Notes: generated by a model from the letters alone, not told the origin. A DNA stretch of 64,000 nucleotides from Actinocatenispora comari (GCF_017312725.1 NZ_BOPO01000146.1:1-64000); one strand, 5' to 3'; counted from the stretch's first letter, positions 9,461-18,489 are shown. Numbers and translations are program-made.

Positions 9461-10135
9461 TCAGGCGGTGACGAACACCCGGCTCGCGACGGACGAGGGC
9501 AGTCGCAGCTCCGCGCCTTCATGGGTGATGGTGACGGTGTCGCCGTCCTGCTCGACGTGCACCTTCGCACCGGGGTCGATGCCCGCCGCATGCAACCGCT
9601 CCAGCAGCGCCGCGTCGGTCTGCACGCTCTCGCAGATGCGCCCCACCGTCACCGAGCCGCGCACGCTCGCGCTGGCCAGGTTGTGCTCGTCACTCGCGGC
9701 CGGCTCGACCGCCGCCGGATCGAACACGTGCAGCCCGGGGATCGGGTTCCCGTACGGCGAGTGGGTCGGCCGGCCGAGCAGCTCGTAGACCCGGTGCTCG
9801 ACGTCGGAGCTCATCACGTGCTCCCACCGGCAGGCCTCGTCGTGGGCCGCCTCGTACTTCATCCCGATCACGTTGATCAGCAGCAGCTCGGCGAGCCGGT
9901 GCTTGCGCATCACCGCGACCGCGTGCTCCCGGCCGGCATCGGTCAGCGCCAGGTGCCGGTCACCCTCGACCCGCAGCAGACCGTCGCGCTCCATCCGGGC
10001 GACCGTCTGGCTCACCGTGGGGCCGCTCTGGTGCAGGCGCTCCGCAATCCTGGCGCGCAGCGGGGCGACGCCCTCCTCCTCGAGCTCAAGGATCGTGCGG
10101 AGGTACATCTCTGTGGTGTCAACCAGATCGTTCAA
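9461..10135 (-). CDS. ideR: IdeR/DtxR iron-dependent repressor (TTG start)
   Basis: This is a 224-residue global iron regulator. Read from TTG 10135 the protein is MNDLVDTTEMYLRTIL and so on, and its metal ligands fall at exactly the numbers known for mycobacterial IdeR: Met10, His79, Glu83, His98, Cys102, Glu105 and His106 (RWEHVM segment). The winged helix holds SGPTVSQTVARMERDGLL. The C-terminal SH3-like domain is present (about 145-224). GGAGG stands five bases before the TTG, while the alternative GTG one codon earlier would sit on top of it. With Fe(II) the dimer represses siderophore genes. No IdeR box is obvious in this window. Confidence 0.95.
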   Translation of the reverse strand: MNDLVDTTEMYLRTILELEEEGVAPLRARIAERLHQSGPTVSQTVARMERDGLLRVEGDRHLALTDAGREHAVAVMRKHRLAELLLINVIGMKYEAAHDEACRWEHVMSSDVEHRVYELLGRPTHSPYGNPIPGLHVFDPAAVEPAASDEHNLASASVRGSVTVGRICESVQTDAALLERLHAAGIDPGAKVHVEQDGDTVTITHEGAELRLPSSVASRVFVTA

Positions 10136-10198
10136 CACACCCTCCCGGGGCACCATGCTACCTGAAAATGATTGCGGAACACTGGGGTCGTGACGCCC

Positions 10199-11065
10199 AT
10201 GACGACTCCCGGCACCGTGGTCGATCCCGCCTGGTTGCGGGCGGCCCTCGACCAGGCCGAACCCCCAGCGGATTCCTACCAGTACCCCCTGACGATCCTG
10301 GATGTCCGATGGCGGCTCGGCGCGCCTTCGGCCCGTCCGGACCATCTGTCCGGACACGTGCCCGGCGCCGTGTTCGTCGAGCTGTCCGATGATCTGACCG
10401 GTCATGGTCCGACCGGCGGCCGGCATCCGCTGCCCGACCCGGCCCGGCTGCAGGCGGTCCTGCGCGCCGCCGGCGTCCGCGCCGACTCCACCGTGGTGGT
10501 GTACGACGACGGCGACGGGCTGCCCGCCGCCCGGGCCTGGTGGACGCTGCGCTGGGCCGGGCACGACCGGGTGGCGGTGCTCGACGGTGGCTACCGGGCC
10601 TGGCTCGCCGCCGGCGGCCCGGTCGAGACGGCCGTCCCCGAGCCCACGCCCGGCGACGTGACCGTACGGCCGGGGCAGTTGCCCACGCTGGACGCCGGCT
10701 CGGCCGCGGCGCTGCCCGCCACCGGGGTACTGCTGGACGTGCGGGCCGCGGAACGCTACCGGGGCGAGCGGGAGCCGGTCGACCCGGTCGCCGGACACAT
10801 CCCCGGCGCGGTCAACGTGCCCAAGACCGACACCGTCGGGCCGGACGGCCGGCTGCTCGACCCGGCGCGGCTGCGCGAGCTGTTCGCGGCGGCCGGGGTG
10901 CGCGAGGACGTACCGGTCGGCGCGTACTGCGGATCCGGCGTCACCGCGGCACACACCGCCCTGGCGCTGACCGTCGCCGGCTTCCGGCCCGCGCTGTACG
11001 TCGGGTCGTGGAGCGACTGGATCTCCGACCCGACCCGCCCGATCGCCACCGGCGAGACACCCTAG
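10199..11065 (+). CDS. Sulfurtransferase with two rhodanese domains
   Basis: This 288-residue protein has an N-terminal inactive rhodanese domain (about 10-140, with ILDVRWRL) and a C-terminal active one. The catalytic loop is AYCGSGVTA with Cys244. The CGSGVT loop is typical of 3-mercaptopyruvate sulfurtransferases (SseA type), whereas thiosulfate enzymes more often have CRxGxx; the substrate is therefore probably 3-mercaptopyruvate, by motif only. The gene is divergent from ideR with about 60 bases between starts. ATG 10199 is chosen; GTG 10190 in the same frame is possible. Confidence 0.87.
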   Translation: MTTPGTVVDPAWLRAALDQAEPPADSYQYPLTILDVRWRLGAPSARPDHLSGHVPGAVFVELSDDLTGHGPTGGRHPLPDPARLQAVLRAAGVRADSTVVVYDDGDGLPAARAWWTLRWAGHDRVAVLDGGYRAWLAAGGPVETAVPEPTPGDVTVRPGQLPTLDAGSAAALPATGVLLDVRAAERYRGEREPVDPVAGHIPGAVNVPKTDTVGPDGRLLDPARLRELFAAAGVREDVPVGAYCGSGVTAAHTALALTVAGFRPALYVGSWSDWISDPTRPIATGETP

Positions 11066-11246
11066 GCGCGCGCCGCCGAGCCGGCCCAGCGCCCGTACGT
11101 GGCCGAGGCCGAGCCCGGCGCCCGCAGGTGCCCGAGCCGGTCAACCGGCCGCTTCCGGAGCCGCGCGTCGCCCAGCCGGCCGCGCGCTGCCGGCAGGCCG
11201 GCGGGCCGCCCGCGCTCTTCCCACCGGGCTCGGTGGCCACCCGGGT

Positions 11247-12020
11247 TCACGGTTTCGGGTGGTCCCGGCCGCCGCGCCGGGACAGCCGGGTGGCCCGCCA
11301 CGACTCCCACCGCTTCGTCCGCTGCTGATCGCGGGCCGGGCGCACCAGCGGGTTGCTGCGCGCCCACCACTCCCGCCCGTCCCGCAGGGTCCAGTTGCGA
11401 CCCTGCGGGAGGGTCCAGTGGAACTGGATGCTCAGCAGCCGCAGCCCGGCACCCACCAGCACGCCGGCGGCGACGCCGAGTGTCGGTTGGCCGAGCCGGG
11501 TGCAGACCACGACCACGATGCTCGCCACGAGTGCGGCACCCGCGTACAGGGTGCCGCCGAAGATCACCGGGACCCGCCGGATCAGTACGTCGCGCACCAC
11601 GCCGCCGCCGACCGCGGTGATCAGCCCGAGCAGTACCGCCGGCAGCCAGCCCAGCCCGCTCTCCAGCGTCTTCTGCGCGCCGGCGACCGCCCAGAAGCCG
11701 AGCGCCAGCGCGTCGACGAACAGCAGCGGCCGGCGCCACGCGGAGCCCTCCACCTTGATCAGGAAGGCGACCCCGGCGCCGGCCAGCGCGGTCAGCAGGT
11801 ACGCGTAGTCGGTCAGCGCGACCGGGGTACCGCGCTGCAGCAGCGTGTCCCGGATCAGCCCGCCGCCGGTACCGGAGATGACCGCCAGGGTGACCAGGCC
11901 GACCACGTCCAGCCGCTCCCGGGCCGCGAGCGCGCCGCCCAGCACCGCGTTGGCGAACACCCCGGCCAGGTCGATGGCCCGGGTGACCTCCGACAGGGTG
12001 TCGGCGCTCAGCGCGGCCAT
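11247..12020 (-). CDS. TRIC/UPF0126-family membrane channel
   Basis: This 257-residue protein has six to seven hydrophobic helices and the duplicated glycine motif of the family: GGGLIRDTLL in the first half and GGGVVRDVLI in the second. Prokaryotic members are trimeric intracellular cation (TRIC) channels. The C-terminal 55 residues are hydrophilic and Arg/Trp-rich, longer than usual. It lies 28 bases downstream of the first DivIVA gene on the same strand and may be cotranscribed. It converges on the sulfurtransferase; the 181-base gap between them shows no clear terminator. Confidence 0.86.
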   Translation of the reverse strand: MAALSADTLSEVTRAIDLAGVFANAVLGGALAARERLDVVGLVTLAVISGTGGGLIRDTLLQRGTPVALTDYAYLLTALAGAGVAFLIKVEGSAWRRPLLFVDALALGFWAVAGAQKTLESGLGWLPAVLLGLITAVGGGVVRDVLIRRVPVIFGGTLYAGAALVASIVVVVCTRLGQPTLGVAAGVLVGAGLRLLSIQFHWTLPQGRNWTLRDGREWWARSNPLVRPARDQQRTKRWESWRATRLSRRGGRDHPKP

Positions 12021-12048
12021 CGGCCCGCCGCCGGGTCAGCGCACCGGG

Positions 12049-13548
12049 TCAGCGACGGCCCTGGCCGGGCTGCTGCGGTTGCAGGTACTGCGCCCGGCGC
12101 GGGGTGCGGTTGTTCTGCCGGTCGTTGCCGTTGGCGCGGGACCCGTTGCCGTTGTTGTGGTCCGGGCCCGGGTCGGCGGTGATCGGCTCCAGGATGGTGG
12201 TGCTGTCGGTGAGCACCGCGGTGTCGTCCGCGGTGGCGGCCGGCTCGGCCGGTTCGTCCGCCGCGGCCGATCCGTTGACCCGGGTCGGCTCGTCCGTCTC
12301 GGCGAGCGGTGTCGGCGGCACGTCCTCGTCGTCGTCATCGTCCAGCAGCGCGGCGCTGGCGCCGGTGAGCCGGGTCAGCGTCTCGCGCAGCTTGCCGATG
12401 TCGCGCTTGATCACCTTGCGCCGCTCGTCCAGCTCGCTGACCTTGCGGCCGGCCTCGGCCACGATCCGGTCGGCCTGCGCCCGGGCGGTGCCGAGGATCG
12501 CCTCGGCGTCCCGCCGGGCCGACTCGTTCGCCTGCCGGGCCGACTCCTCGGCCTTGCTGCGGACCGTCTGGGAGTGCTCCTCGGCCGCGGTGCGCAGCTG
12601 CTGCGCCGCCAGCTCCGCCTCGGTGCGCACCTGTTCGGCGTACGAGTCGGCGTCCTGCCGGGTCTTCTGCGCGTACGCGTCGGCGTCGCCGCGGACGTTC
12701 GCGTCGTGTGCGGCGACGTCGTGCCGGATCTGCTCGGCCTCGGTCTCGGCCGCGGTGCGCAGCTCGGCCGCCTTCTGCTCGGCGGCGGCGGTGGTCTGCT
12801 GGGCGATCTGCTCGGCCTCGCTGCGGACCCGGCTCGCGTAGCTGGTGGTCTCTTCCTTCAGCGTGCGCAGTTCCTCGGCGACCGCGGCCCGCTCCTGCTC
12901 GGCCTCCGCGCGCTGCGCGGTGATCTCCTGCTCGGTCTGCTCGCGCAGCTTCGCGGCATGCTCCTCGGTGGCCGCGCGCAGCGCGGCGGCCTGCTGCTCG
13001 GCCTCGGCGAGCAGCCGCTCGGCCCGCTCGGACTTCTCCGCGAACTCGGCCTCGACCTCGGCCCGGTGCGCCTCCTCGGCCTCCTCGGTCTCGGCCCGGC
13101 GGGCGGCCAGCGCGGTCTCGAAGTCGTGCCGGGCCTGCTCGGCCTTCTCCTTGGCCTCGGCGAGCACCTGCTCGGCCTGGGCGCGGTTGTCCGCGATCTC
13201 CTTCTCGGCGCCGTGTTTGATCGCATCCGCCTCTTCCTCGGCGAGTGCGAGGATCTGCTCGACGCGGGGGCCGAGGTGGCGGTAGGAGGGCTGCTCGTCG
13301 ACGGCGGCGCGGCGGCGCAGGTCGATCAGCTCGGTCTGCACCTGCTGCAGCTGACCGGCGGCCTGCTGCAACTGGGTGTACGCGTCGTTTCGTTCGGTGG
13401 CCAGTGCGGTGAGGTCGGCTTCGACCTGTGCCACGAACCGATCGACCTGGCGCCGATCGTATCCGCGCAGCACCATCTCGAAGCTCGCCTCGCCGCGCGA
13501 GCCACCGTCGGTCAACGAGAAGAGACCCTGTTCCCCGCCGTGCGCCAT
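12049..13548 (-). CDS. DivIVA-domain long coiled-coil protein A (Scy/FilP-like)
   Basis: This 499-residue cytoskeletal-type protein has an N-terminal DivIVA motif FEMVLRGYDRRQVDRF (about residues 23-38), which in DivIVA proteins binds curved membrane or directs assembly. It is followed by almost 350 residues of coiled coil rich in Ala, Glu, Arg and Gln (EAEQ, AEE and RSEAEQ repeats). The C-terminal 100 residues are disordered with a run of seven acidic residues (LLDDDDDEDV) and an Asn/Arg/Gln-rich end. By analogy with Scy and FilP it may organise polar growth. The ATG at 13548 has GAGGA eight bases upstream. It is encoded next to a second, related protein. Confidence 0.84.
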   Translation of the reverse strand: MAHGGEQGLFSLTDGGSRGEASFEMVLRGYDRRQVDRFVAQVEADLTALATERNDAYTQLQQAAGQLQQVQTELIDLRRRAAVDEQPSYRHLGPRVEQILALAEEEADAIKHGAEKEIADNRAQAEQVLAEAKEKAEQARHDFETALAARRAETEEAEEAHRAEVEAEFAEKSERAERLLAEAEQQAAALRAATEEHAAKLREQTEQEITAQRAEAEQERAAVAEELRTLKEETTSYASRVRSEAEQIAQQTTAAAEQKAAELRTAAETEAEQIRHDVAAHDANVRGDADAYAQKTRQDADSYAEQVRTEAELAAQQLRTAAEEHSQTVRSKAEESARQANESARRDAEAILGTARAQADRIVAEAGRKVSELDERRKVIKRDIGKLRETLTRLTGASAALLDDDDDEDVPPTPLAETDEPTRVNGSAAADEPAEPAATADDTAVLTDSTTILEPITADPGPDHNNGNGSRANGNDRQNNRTPRRAQYLQPQQPGQGRR

Positions 13549-13564
13549 GGTCCCATCCTCACAC

Positions 13565-13579
13565 GTGACGGCCCGTCAC
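13565..13579. promoter_or_regulatory. 15-bp inverted repeat upstream of DivIVA-domain protein A
   Basis: GTGACGGCCCGTCAC has perfect 7-base arms around one central base, 17 bases before the ATG at 13548. It lies in the leader or promoter of the coiled-coil gene and could be an operator. No matching regulator is known. Confidence 0.4.
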
Positions 13580-13693
13580 ACACGGAAGGCAGCACAGTGA
13601 CGGGGGTCGCGTTTTGTTCGGCCTGCTGGATTCTGGTCGGCACGCCTGCCTCCGGCGGCCGACCCGACGAGAGTACACAGGCGTGCCCGAACG

Positions 13694-13734
13694 AAAAAAT
13701 CGCACCGGACGCGGGTGTCGTCCGGTGCGATTTT
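13694..13734 (-). terminator. Intrinsic terminator after DivIVA-domain protein B
   Basis: On the minus strand a perfect 16-base stem (arms 13696-13711 and 13719-13734; loop 13712-13718) is followed by six T residues (13699-13694). It lies 20 bases after the stop of the upstream gene, the textbook layout for a rho-independent terminator. It separates the two coiled-coil genes into different transcripts. A second, wider inverted repeat (GGCACGCCTG/CAGGCGTGCC, 13639-13648 and 13679-13688) lies beyond it. Confidence 0.9.
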
Positions 13735-13753
13735 CCGTACTGGGTAAGGATTC

Positions 13754-15073
13754 TCAGCTTCCGCTGGTGGCGGGGATGCGCTGAGTCTGGTCGTCGCTGC
13801 CGGACTTGCCGCCCGACTTGCCGGACGCCTTCTCCGAACTCGCTTCGGATTTGCTGTCCGCACCCTCGGCGGCCGCGGCGGCCGCGGCCGCCGGCGCGCC
13901 GCCGAAGTTGGCCAAGCCGCCCAGCATCTCGCGCAGCTGCCCGAGCTGTGCGGTGATCTGGTCGCGCTGCCGGGTCAGGTCCTCCACCTCGCGGCGGGCC
14001 GCGGTGGTGGTGATGTCGGCCTCCGACCGGGCCTCCGAGGTGACCCGGGTGGCCTCGGCCTGCGCCTCCGAGAGTGTCTTGTCGGCCAGCGCCTTGGCCT
14101 TGTCGACGGTCTCGTTGGCGGTACGCTCCGACTCCTGCCGGCGTGCCTCGGCGCGGTGCTCGATCTCCTTGGCCCGCTCCTCCGCCGCCTTGGCCCGCTG
14201 CTCGGCCTCGCTGACCAGCTTCTGGGTCTGGGCGACCGCGGCGGTGTGCCGCTCGGACTCCTCGCGCTCGGACTTCTCCCGCCGCTCGGCCAGTTCCAGC
14301 GCCAGCGCCTGGAGTTCCTTGTCGCGCTTGTCCTTCGCCTCGGCGAGCAGTTTCGCGGCCTCGGCCCGGCGCTCCTCGGCCTCGCGCATCGCCTTCGCCC
14401 GAAGCTGGGTGATCTCCCGCTCGGCGGTGGCCCGCATGGTGGACACCTCGCGCTCGGCGGTCGCCTTGGTCTCGGCGATCTCGTGCGCGGTGGCGGTGCG
14501 CAGCTGCTTGGTCTCGCGCTCGGCGTCGGCGCGCAGGTTGTCCGACTCGCGGCGGGCCTGCACCCGGGTCTCGGAGGCCTCCCGCTCGGCGGCGGTCTTG
14601 GTGGCGGTGGCCTCCCGCTCGGCGCCGGACTTGACCGCGGCCGACTCGGCCCGCGCCTTGTCGGTGATCTCGCGCGCCTCCAGCCGGGCCGCGGACAGGA
14701 TGCCCTCGGCCTCCCGCTTGGCCTCGGCGCGGTGCTCGTTGGCCTGCTCCTCGGCGAGTCGCAGGATGTGCTCGACCTTGGTACCGAGTCCGGACAGCGT
14801 GGGGCGGCTGTTCTCCTCCAGCTGCTTGGACTGGTCGCCGAGCTTCTGCTCCAGCGCGGCGTTGCGCTGCTCGGCCTGGCGCAGCCGGCGCTGCGCGTCG
14901 TTCATCCGCTGCTCGGCCTCGCCGCGGTTGCCTTCGGACTGGCTGAGCGCGGCGTTGAGGCGCTGGACGAAGTCGTCGACCTGGGCACGGTCGTAGCCGC
15001 GCAGCACGACGGTGAAGTCGGGCTGACTGTTGGCTTGGTCGAAGAAGTTCAGGGAGGGCTGCTGCTGGGCCAT
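13754..15073 (-). CDS. DivIVA-domain long coiled-coil protein B
   Basis: This 439-residue paralogue of the neighbouring gene starts MAQQQPSLNFF. The DivIVA motif is FTVVLRGYDRAQVDDFV (about residues 20-36). The middle 350 residues are continuous coiled coil with unusual Arg/Glu/Thr/Ala heptads in which TATKTAEREA-like segments recur. The C-terminus has an Ala-rich run (AAAAAAAAE type) and a Lys/Ser/Gly-rich end. It probably forms filaments or membrane-curvature foci like Scy or FilP; that is inference. ATG 15073 fits the start of the conserved motif; upstream in-frame codons are not conserved-looking. It ends in a clear terminator. Confidence 0.84.
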   Translation of the reverse strand: MAQQQPSLNFFDQANSQPDFTVVLRGYDRAQVDDFVQRLNAALSQSEGNRGEAEQRMNDAQRRLRQAEQRNAALEQKLGDQSKQLEENSRPTLSGLGTKVEHILRLAEEQANEHRAEAKREAEGILSAARLEAREITDKARAESAAVKSGAEREATATKTAAEREASETRVQARRESDNLRADAERETKQLRTATAHEIAETKATAEREVSTMRATAEREITQLRAKAMREAEERRAEAAKLLAEAKDKRDKELQALALELAERREKSEREESERHTAAVAQTQKLVSEAEQRAKAAEERAKEIEHRAEARRQESERTANETVDKAKALADKTLSEAQAEATRVTSEARSEADITTTAARREVEDLTRQRDQITAQLGQLREMLGGLANFGGAPAAAAAAAAEGADSKSEASSEKASGKSGGKSGSDDQTQRIPATSGS

Positions 15074-15622
15074 GGACACATCCTCGCAGACCCCCGGGCT
15101 GCCGAGGGAGGCCGCAGGTCCCGGTCCGTACGGGGGGAGAACGGCGACCACCGACGTTTCGGGGGGATGTCATTTGTCGGTTTGCCGATGGTTGGTGGGG
15201 TTATCCGCCGGGCCGATCGTACTAGCCCAGGGTCTGTCGTGCCGAGGTGGAAATGCCGGACTCCGCGTCCGGGCGTCACGCCCGACCGGTGGGTGTCGGT
15301 GCGCTGCCGCCGTCCCGTGCACGGCCTGGTGAGCCGAAAGGACCATGCGGAGTTGCGGCGTCACCAGCGGTACGGTTCGTCGCGTCAGCCGACATAGTCC
15401 CCCAACGTCTGGACGGGTGTCTCGGGTCGGATCAGTGACCTTGGCCACGTGCATCCGTGTGCGCCACTTTAGGCCTGTGCTTCGGATTGCTCCACCCGTG
15501 CGGGCGGCGGTTCGTGCCACACCGCGGCGGGCACGGCACAGCGGTCGGTCCGACACTGACAACGACCGATCGCGCCGAAGGGGACGGCCTGAGCGGTACC
15601 GGTACCCTGCCGACACGTCCGA
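15074..15622. other. 549-bp intergenic region without a convincing gene
   Basis: This region lies upstream of DivIVA protein B (minus) and downstream of the epimerase (minus). Frames of about 60-150 codons exist on both strands but show no third-position bias, ribosome binding site or recognisable motif. Base composition is locally lower in GC (for example 15165-15235). A candidate -10 element TACGAT for the minus strand stands near 15215-15220. A weak inverted repeat (CGGTCG at 15542-15547 and CGACCG at 15563-15568) could end the epimerase transcript. The length would allow a small RNA or a long leader, but nothing shows this directly. Confidence 0.5.
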
Positions 15623-16126
15623 TCACGATGCGTGGTCGTCGGCCGGTTCCACCAGCTCGACCAGGACGCCGCCCGCGTCGGCCGGATGGACGAAGTTGAT
15701 CCGGGAGCCCGCGGTGCCGGTCCGGGGCTCGTCGTAGAGCAGCCGCAGCCCGCGTTCGCGCAGCGTGGCGGCGGCGCGGGTGACGTCCCGGACGGTGTAC
15801 GCGAGCTGCTGGACGCCCGGCCCGCGCCGGTCCAGGAACCGGGCGATCGAGGAGTCCGGCGACGCCGGGGCGAGCAGCTGCAGCTGGGCACCGGTGCGGT
15901 CGTCGCCCACCCGCAGCATCGCTTCCCGTACCCCCTGGTCGGCGTTGGTCTCGGTGTGCACGCAGGTCATCCCGAACGTGCCGGTGTAGAAGGTGATCGC
16001 CGCGTCCAGGTCGGGTACCGCGATGCCGACGTGGTCGACGCGCAGCACGCCCAGCTCGTCGGCGCCGGGCGCGCCGGTGGTGAGATGGTCGTCGGCGTTA
16101 CTGCGCGGTTCGTGATCGGTGGGCAT
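15623..16126 (-). CDS. mce: Methylmalonyl-CoA epimerase
   Basis: This 167-residue vicinal-oxygen-chelate enzyme interconverts the (S) and (R) forms of methylmalonyl-CoA. It has the two-module fold with metal-ligand strands VDHVGIAV (His32), [16 protein letters not shown] and VELVEPA; the His, Gln, His and Glu ligands of the family are all present. An N-terminal tail of about 25 residues precedes the fold. The gene is divergent from a thiolase and meaB. An epimerase placed beside meaB is a recurring actinobacterial arrangement, supporting a role in propionate or branched-chain acyl-CoA metabolism. Confidence 0.92.
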   Translation of the reverse strand: MPTDHEPRSNADDHLTTGAPGADELGVLRVDHVGIAVPDLDAAITFYTGTFGMTCVHTETNADQGVREAMLRVGDDRTGAQLQLLAPASPDSSIARFLDRRGPGVQQLAYTVRDVTRAAATLRERGLRLLYDEPRTGTAGSRINFVHPADAGGVLVELVEPADDHAS

Positions 16127-16143
16127 GTCGGTAGTCTGGCTGG

Positions 16144-16158
16144 TGAACGGTCGTTAAG
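16144..16158. promoter_or_regulatory. Candidate operator TGAACGGTCGTTAAG (shared with the mutase promoter)
   Basis: The 15-mer TGAACGGTCGTTAAG lies 17 bases upstream of the epimerase ATG and 79 bases upstream of the thiolase ATG. It contains the palindromic core AACGGTCGTT. A copy with 13 of 15 identical bases (TGAAGGATCGTTAAG) lies 16 bases upstream of the mutase gene at 30797-30811. A larger inverted repeat CTGGCT/AGCCAG (16136-16141 and 16157-16162) surrounds it. Confidence 0.45.
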
Positions 16159-16237
16159 CCAGCGGTACCGCCGGGCCGGGTCGCCCACCGACCGGCTCGG
16201 CACACCGCGGCGGTGTGAGACGTGGAGGGACATCACC

Positions 16238-17419
16238 ATGACAAGCGTGCTCGTGCACGGCGCCCGTACCCCGATGGGCCGGCTGCTCGGCGGCCTGGCG
16301 AGCTTCCCGGCGACCGCGCTGGGCGGCGTCGCGATCTCGGCCGCGCTGCAGCGGGCCGGCATCACGCCGGAGCAGGTGGAGTACGTGGTGATGGGCCAGG
16401 TGCTGCAGGCCGGCGCCGGGCAGCTGCCGGCCCGGCAGGCCGCGGTCGCCGCCGGCATCCCGATGACCACCCCGGCGGTGACCGTCAACAAGGTCTGCCT
16501 GTCCGGCCTGAACGCGATCGCGCACGCCGACCAGCTGATCCGGGCCGGCGAGTTCGACATCGTGGTGGCCGGCGGGATGGAGTCGATGACCAACGCGCCG
16601 CACCTGCTCACCGGCCAGCGCACCGGGTACAAGTACGGCGACGTGACGCTGCGCGACCACATGGCGCTCGACGGCCTGACCGACGCGTACGACCAGGTCG
16701 CGATGGGGGAGTCGACCGACCGGCACAACACCCGGCTGGGCCTCGGCCGGGCCGAGCAGGACGCGTTCGCCGCCCGCAGCCACCAGCTCGCCGCCGCCGC
16801 GGTCAAGAACGGCGTGTTCGCCGAGGAGATCACCCCGGTGTCGGTGCCGCAGCGCAAGGGCGAGCCGATCGAGTTCGCCGCCGACGAGGGCATCCGGCCG
16901 GACACCACCGCCGAGACGCTCGCAAAGCTGCGGCCGGCGTTCCTGCCGGACGGCACGATCACCGCCGGTACCGCCTCGCAGATCTCCGACGGCGCCTGCG
17001 CGGTCGTGGTGATGAGCAAGCGCAAGGCGCAGGAGCTGGGGCTGACCTGGCTGGCCGAGATCGGCGCGTACGGCACCGTCGCCGGGCCGGACAACTCGCT
17101 GCAGTCGCAGCCGGCGAACGCGATTAAGCGGGCCCTGGACCGCGCCGGCAAGACCGTCGGTGACCTGGACCTGGTGGAGATCAACGAGGCGTTCGCCGCG
17201 GTCGCGGTGCAGTCCGGCAAGGAGCTCGGCGTCGACGCCGACAGGGTGAACGTCAACGGCGGCGCGATCGCGCTCGGCCACCCGATCGGCATGTCCGGCG
17301 CCCGGCTGGCCCTGACGCTCGCGCTGGAACTGCGCCGCCGCGGTGGCGGCCTGGGCGCGGCCGCGCTGTGCGGTGGCGGCGGGCAGGGCGACGCGCTGCT
17401 GCTGTCGGTGGGGGAGTGA
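16238..17419 (+). CDS. Acetyl-CoA C-acetyltransferase (thiolase)
   Basis: This 393-residue thiolase has the active-site nucleophile Cys87 in [11 protein letters not shown], the GHP motif in [13 protein letters not shown] (about 340-350) and the second Cys in [12 protein letters not shown] (about 374). All catalytic residues of biosynthetic/degradative thiolase II are intact. ATG 16238 has GGAGGG upstream. It lies three bases before the meaB start and is surely cotranscribed with it. It condenses or cleaves acetoacetyl-CoA-type substrates; chain-length preference cannot be read. Confidence 0.92.
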   Translation: MTSVLVHGARTPMGRLLGGLASFPATALGGVAISAALQRAGITPEQVEYVVMGQVLQAGAGQLPARQAAVAAGIPMTTPAVTVNKVCLSGLNAIAHADQLIRAGEFDIVVAGGMESMTNAPHLLTGQRTGYKYGDVTLRDHMALDGLTDAYDQVAMGESTDRHNTRLGLGRAEQDAFAARSHQLAAAAVKNGVFAEEITPVSVPQRKGEPIEFAADEGIRPDTTAETLAKLRPAFLPDGTITAGTASQISDGACAVVVMSKRKAQELGLTWLAEIGAYGTVAGPDNSLQSQPANAIKRALDRAGKTVGDLDLVEINEAFAAVAVQSGKELGVDADRVNVNGGAIALGHPIGMSGARLALTLALELRRRGGGLGAAALCGGGGQGDALLLSVGE

Positions 17420-17422
17420 CCG

Positions 17423-18400
17423 GTGCCTGATCGGTCCGCGGCGCCACGGGCCAGCGTGGCGCAGCTGGTCGAGGCGGCGCGGGCCGGCCGGCCGCGGGCG
17501 GTGGCCCGGCTGATCAGCCTGGTCGAGGACGGCGCGCCGGAGCTGCGCGAGGTGGCCGCGGCGCTCGCCCCGCACACCGGCGGCGCCCGGGTCGTCGGGC
17601 TGACCGGCGCTCCCGGCGTCGGCAAGTCGACCACCACCTCGGCACTGGTCGGTGCGCTGCGCTCGCGCGGCGAACGGGTCGGTGTGCTCGCCGTGGACCC
17701 GTCCTCACCGTTCACCGGCGGGGCGATCCTCGGCGACCGGGTCCGGATGCAGGAACACGCCCTCGACGAGGGCGTGTTCATCCGCTCGATGTCCTCCCGC
17801 GGGGAGCTCGGCGGCCTCGCCGCGGCCACCCCGCAGGCGGTACGGATCCTGGACGCGGCCGGCTGCGACACGGTGCTGGTGGAGACGGTCGGCGTCGGTC
17901 AGGCGGAGGTGGCGATCGCCAGCCTGGCCGACACCACGGTGGTGCTCACCGCGCCGGGCATGGGTGACGCGATCCAGGCGGTCAAGGCCGGCGTGCTGGA
18001 GATCGCGGACGTGTTCGTGGTGAACAAGGCCGACCGGGACGGCGCCGACGCCGCCGCGCGGGACCTGCGCGGGATGCTCGCGCTGGCCCGCCGCGAGCCG
18101 TACGAGTGGCGCCCGCCGGTGCTGCGCTGCGTCGCGTCCACCGGCGACGGGCTGGACGAGCTGGTCGAGTCGCTGGACAAGCACCGGGCGCACCTGGCCG
18201 AGCACGGCGAGCTGGCCCGGCGCCGGGCGGCCCGGGCCGCGGCGGAGGTACGGGCGATCGCGACGGGGCAGCTGAGCCGGCGGCTGGACGAACTGTCGCC
18301 GGCGGCCTCGGCGACCGCGCTGGCCGAGCGGGTCGTCGCTGGCGAACTCGACCCGTACGCGGCGGCCGACACCCTGGTGCACACCCTCACCGGCCGCTGA
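17423..18400 (+). CDS. meaB: MeaB/ArgK-type G-protein chaperone of B12-dependent mutase
   Basis: This 325-residue GTPase protects and reloads cobalamin-dependent acyl-CoA mutases. Motifs are Walker A TGAPGVGKST (61-70), the VDPSSPFTGGAILGDR segment, ETVGVGQ (switch) and FVVNKADRDG (NKxD base recognition). The length matches the family. GTG 17423 is three bases after the thiolase stop. Its client is likely the mutase at 30.8 kb or a methylmalonyl-CoA mutase outside the window; which one cannot be told from sequence. Confidence 0.93.
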   Translation: MPDRSAAPRASVAQLVEAARAGRPRAVARLISLVEDGAPELREVAAALAPHTGGARVVGLTGAPGVGKSTTTSALVGALRSRGERVGVLAVDPSSPFTGGAILGDRVRMQEHALDEGVFIRSMSSRGELGGLAAATPQAVRILDAAGCDTVLVETVGVGQAEVAIASLADTTVVLTAPGMGDAIQAVKAGVLEIADVFVVNKADRDGADAAARDLRGMLALARREPYEWRPPVLRCVASTGDGLDELVESLDKHRAHLAEHGELARRRAARAAAEVRAIATGQLSRRLDELSPAASATALAERVVAGELDPYAAADTLVHTLTGR

Positions 18401-18457
18401 GCCTGCCGGGACGCGATCCGCCCCGGTGCCGCCGACGCGGTGCGGCCAGGCGCCGGG

Positions 18458-18489
18458 GCGGCACCCGACGACGGCACGCCGGGTGCCGC
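18458..18489 (+). terminator. Stem-loop after meaB
   Basis: Perfect 10-base arms GCGGCACCCG (18458-18467) and CGGGTGCCGC (18480-18489) with a 12-base loop stand 57 bases after the meaB stop. There is no T-tract, so it may be a GC-rich hairpin terminator of the kind found in actinomycetes. Confidence 0.5.

Noticed and set aside
13639-13688. Second inverted repeat (GGCACGCCTG / CAGGCGTGCC) as a terminator of the first coiled-coil gene
   Set aside because: The 30-base loop and position upstream of that gene's start make it unsuitable; it may only be a decayed repeat.
15170-15616. 148-codon minus-strand frame in the intergenic gap
   Set aside because: No ribosome binding site, no codon bias and Arg/Thr-rich random-looking product; treated as non-coding.
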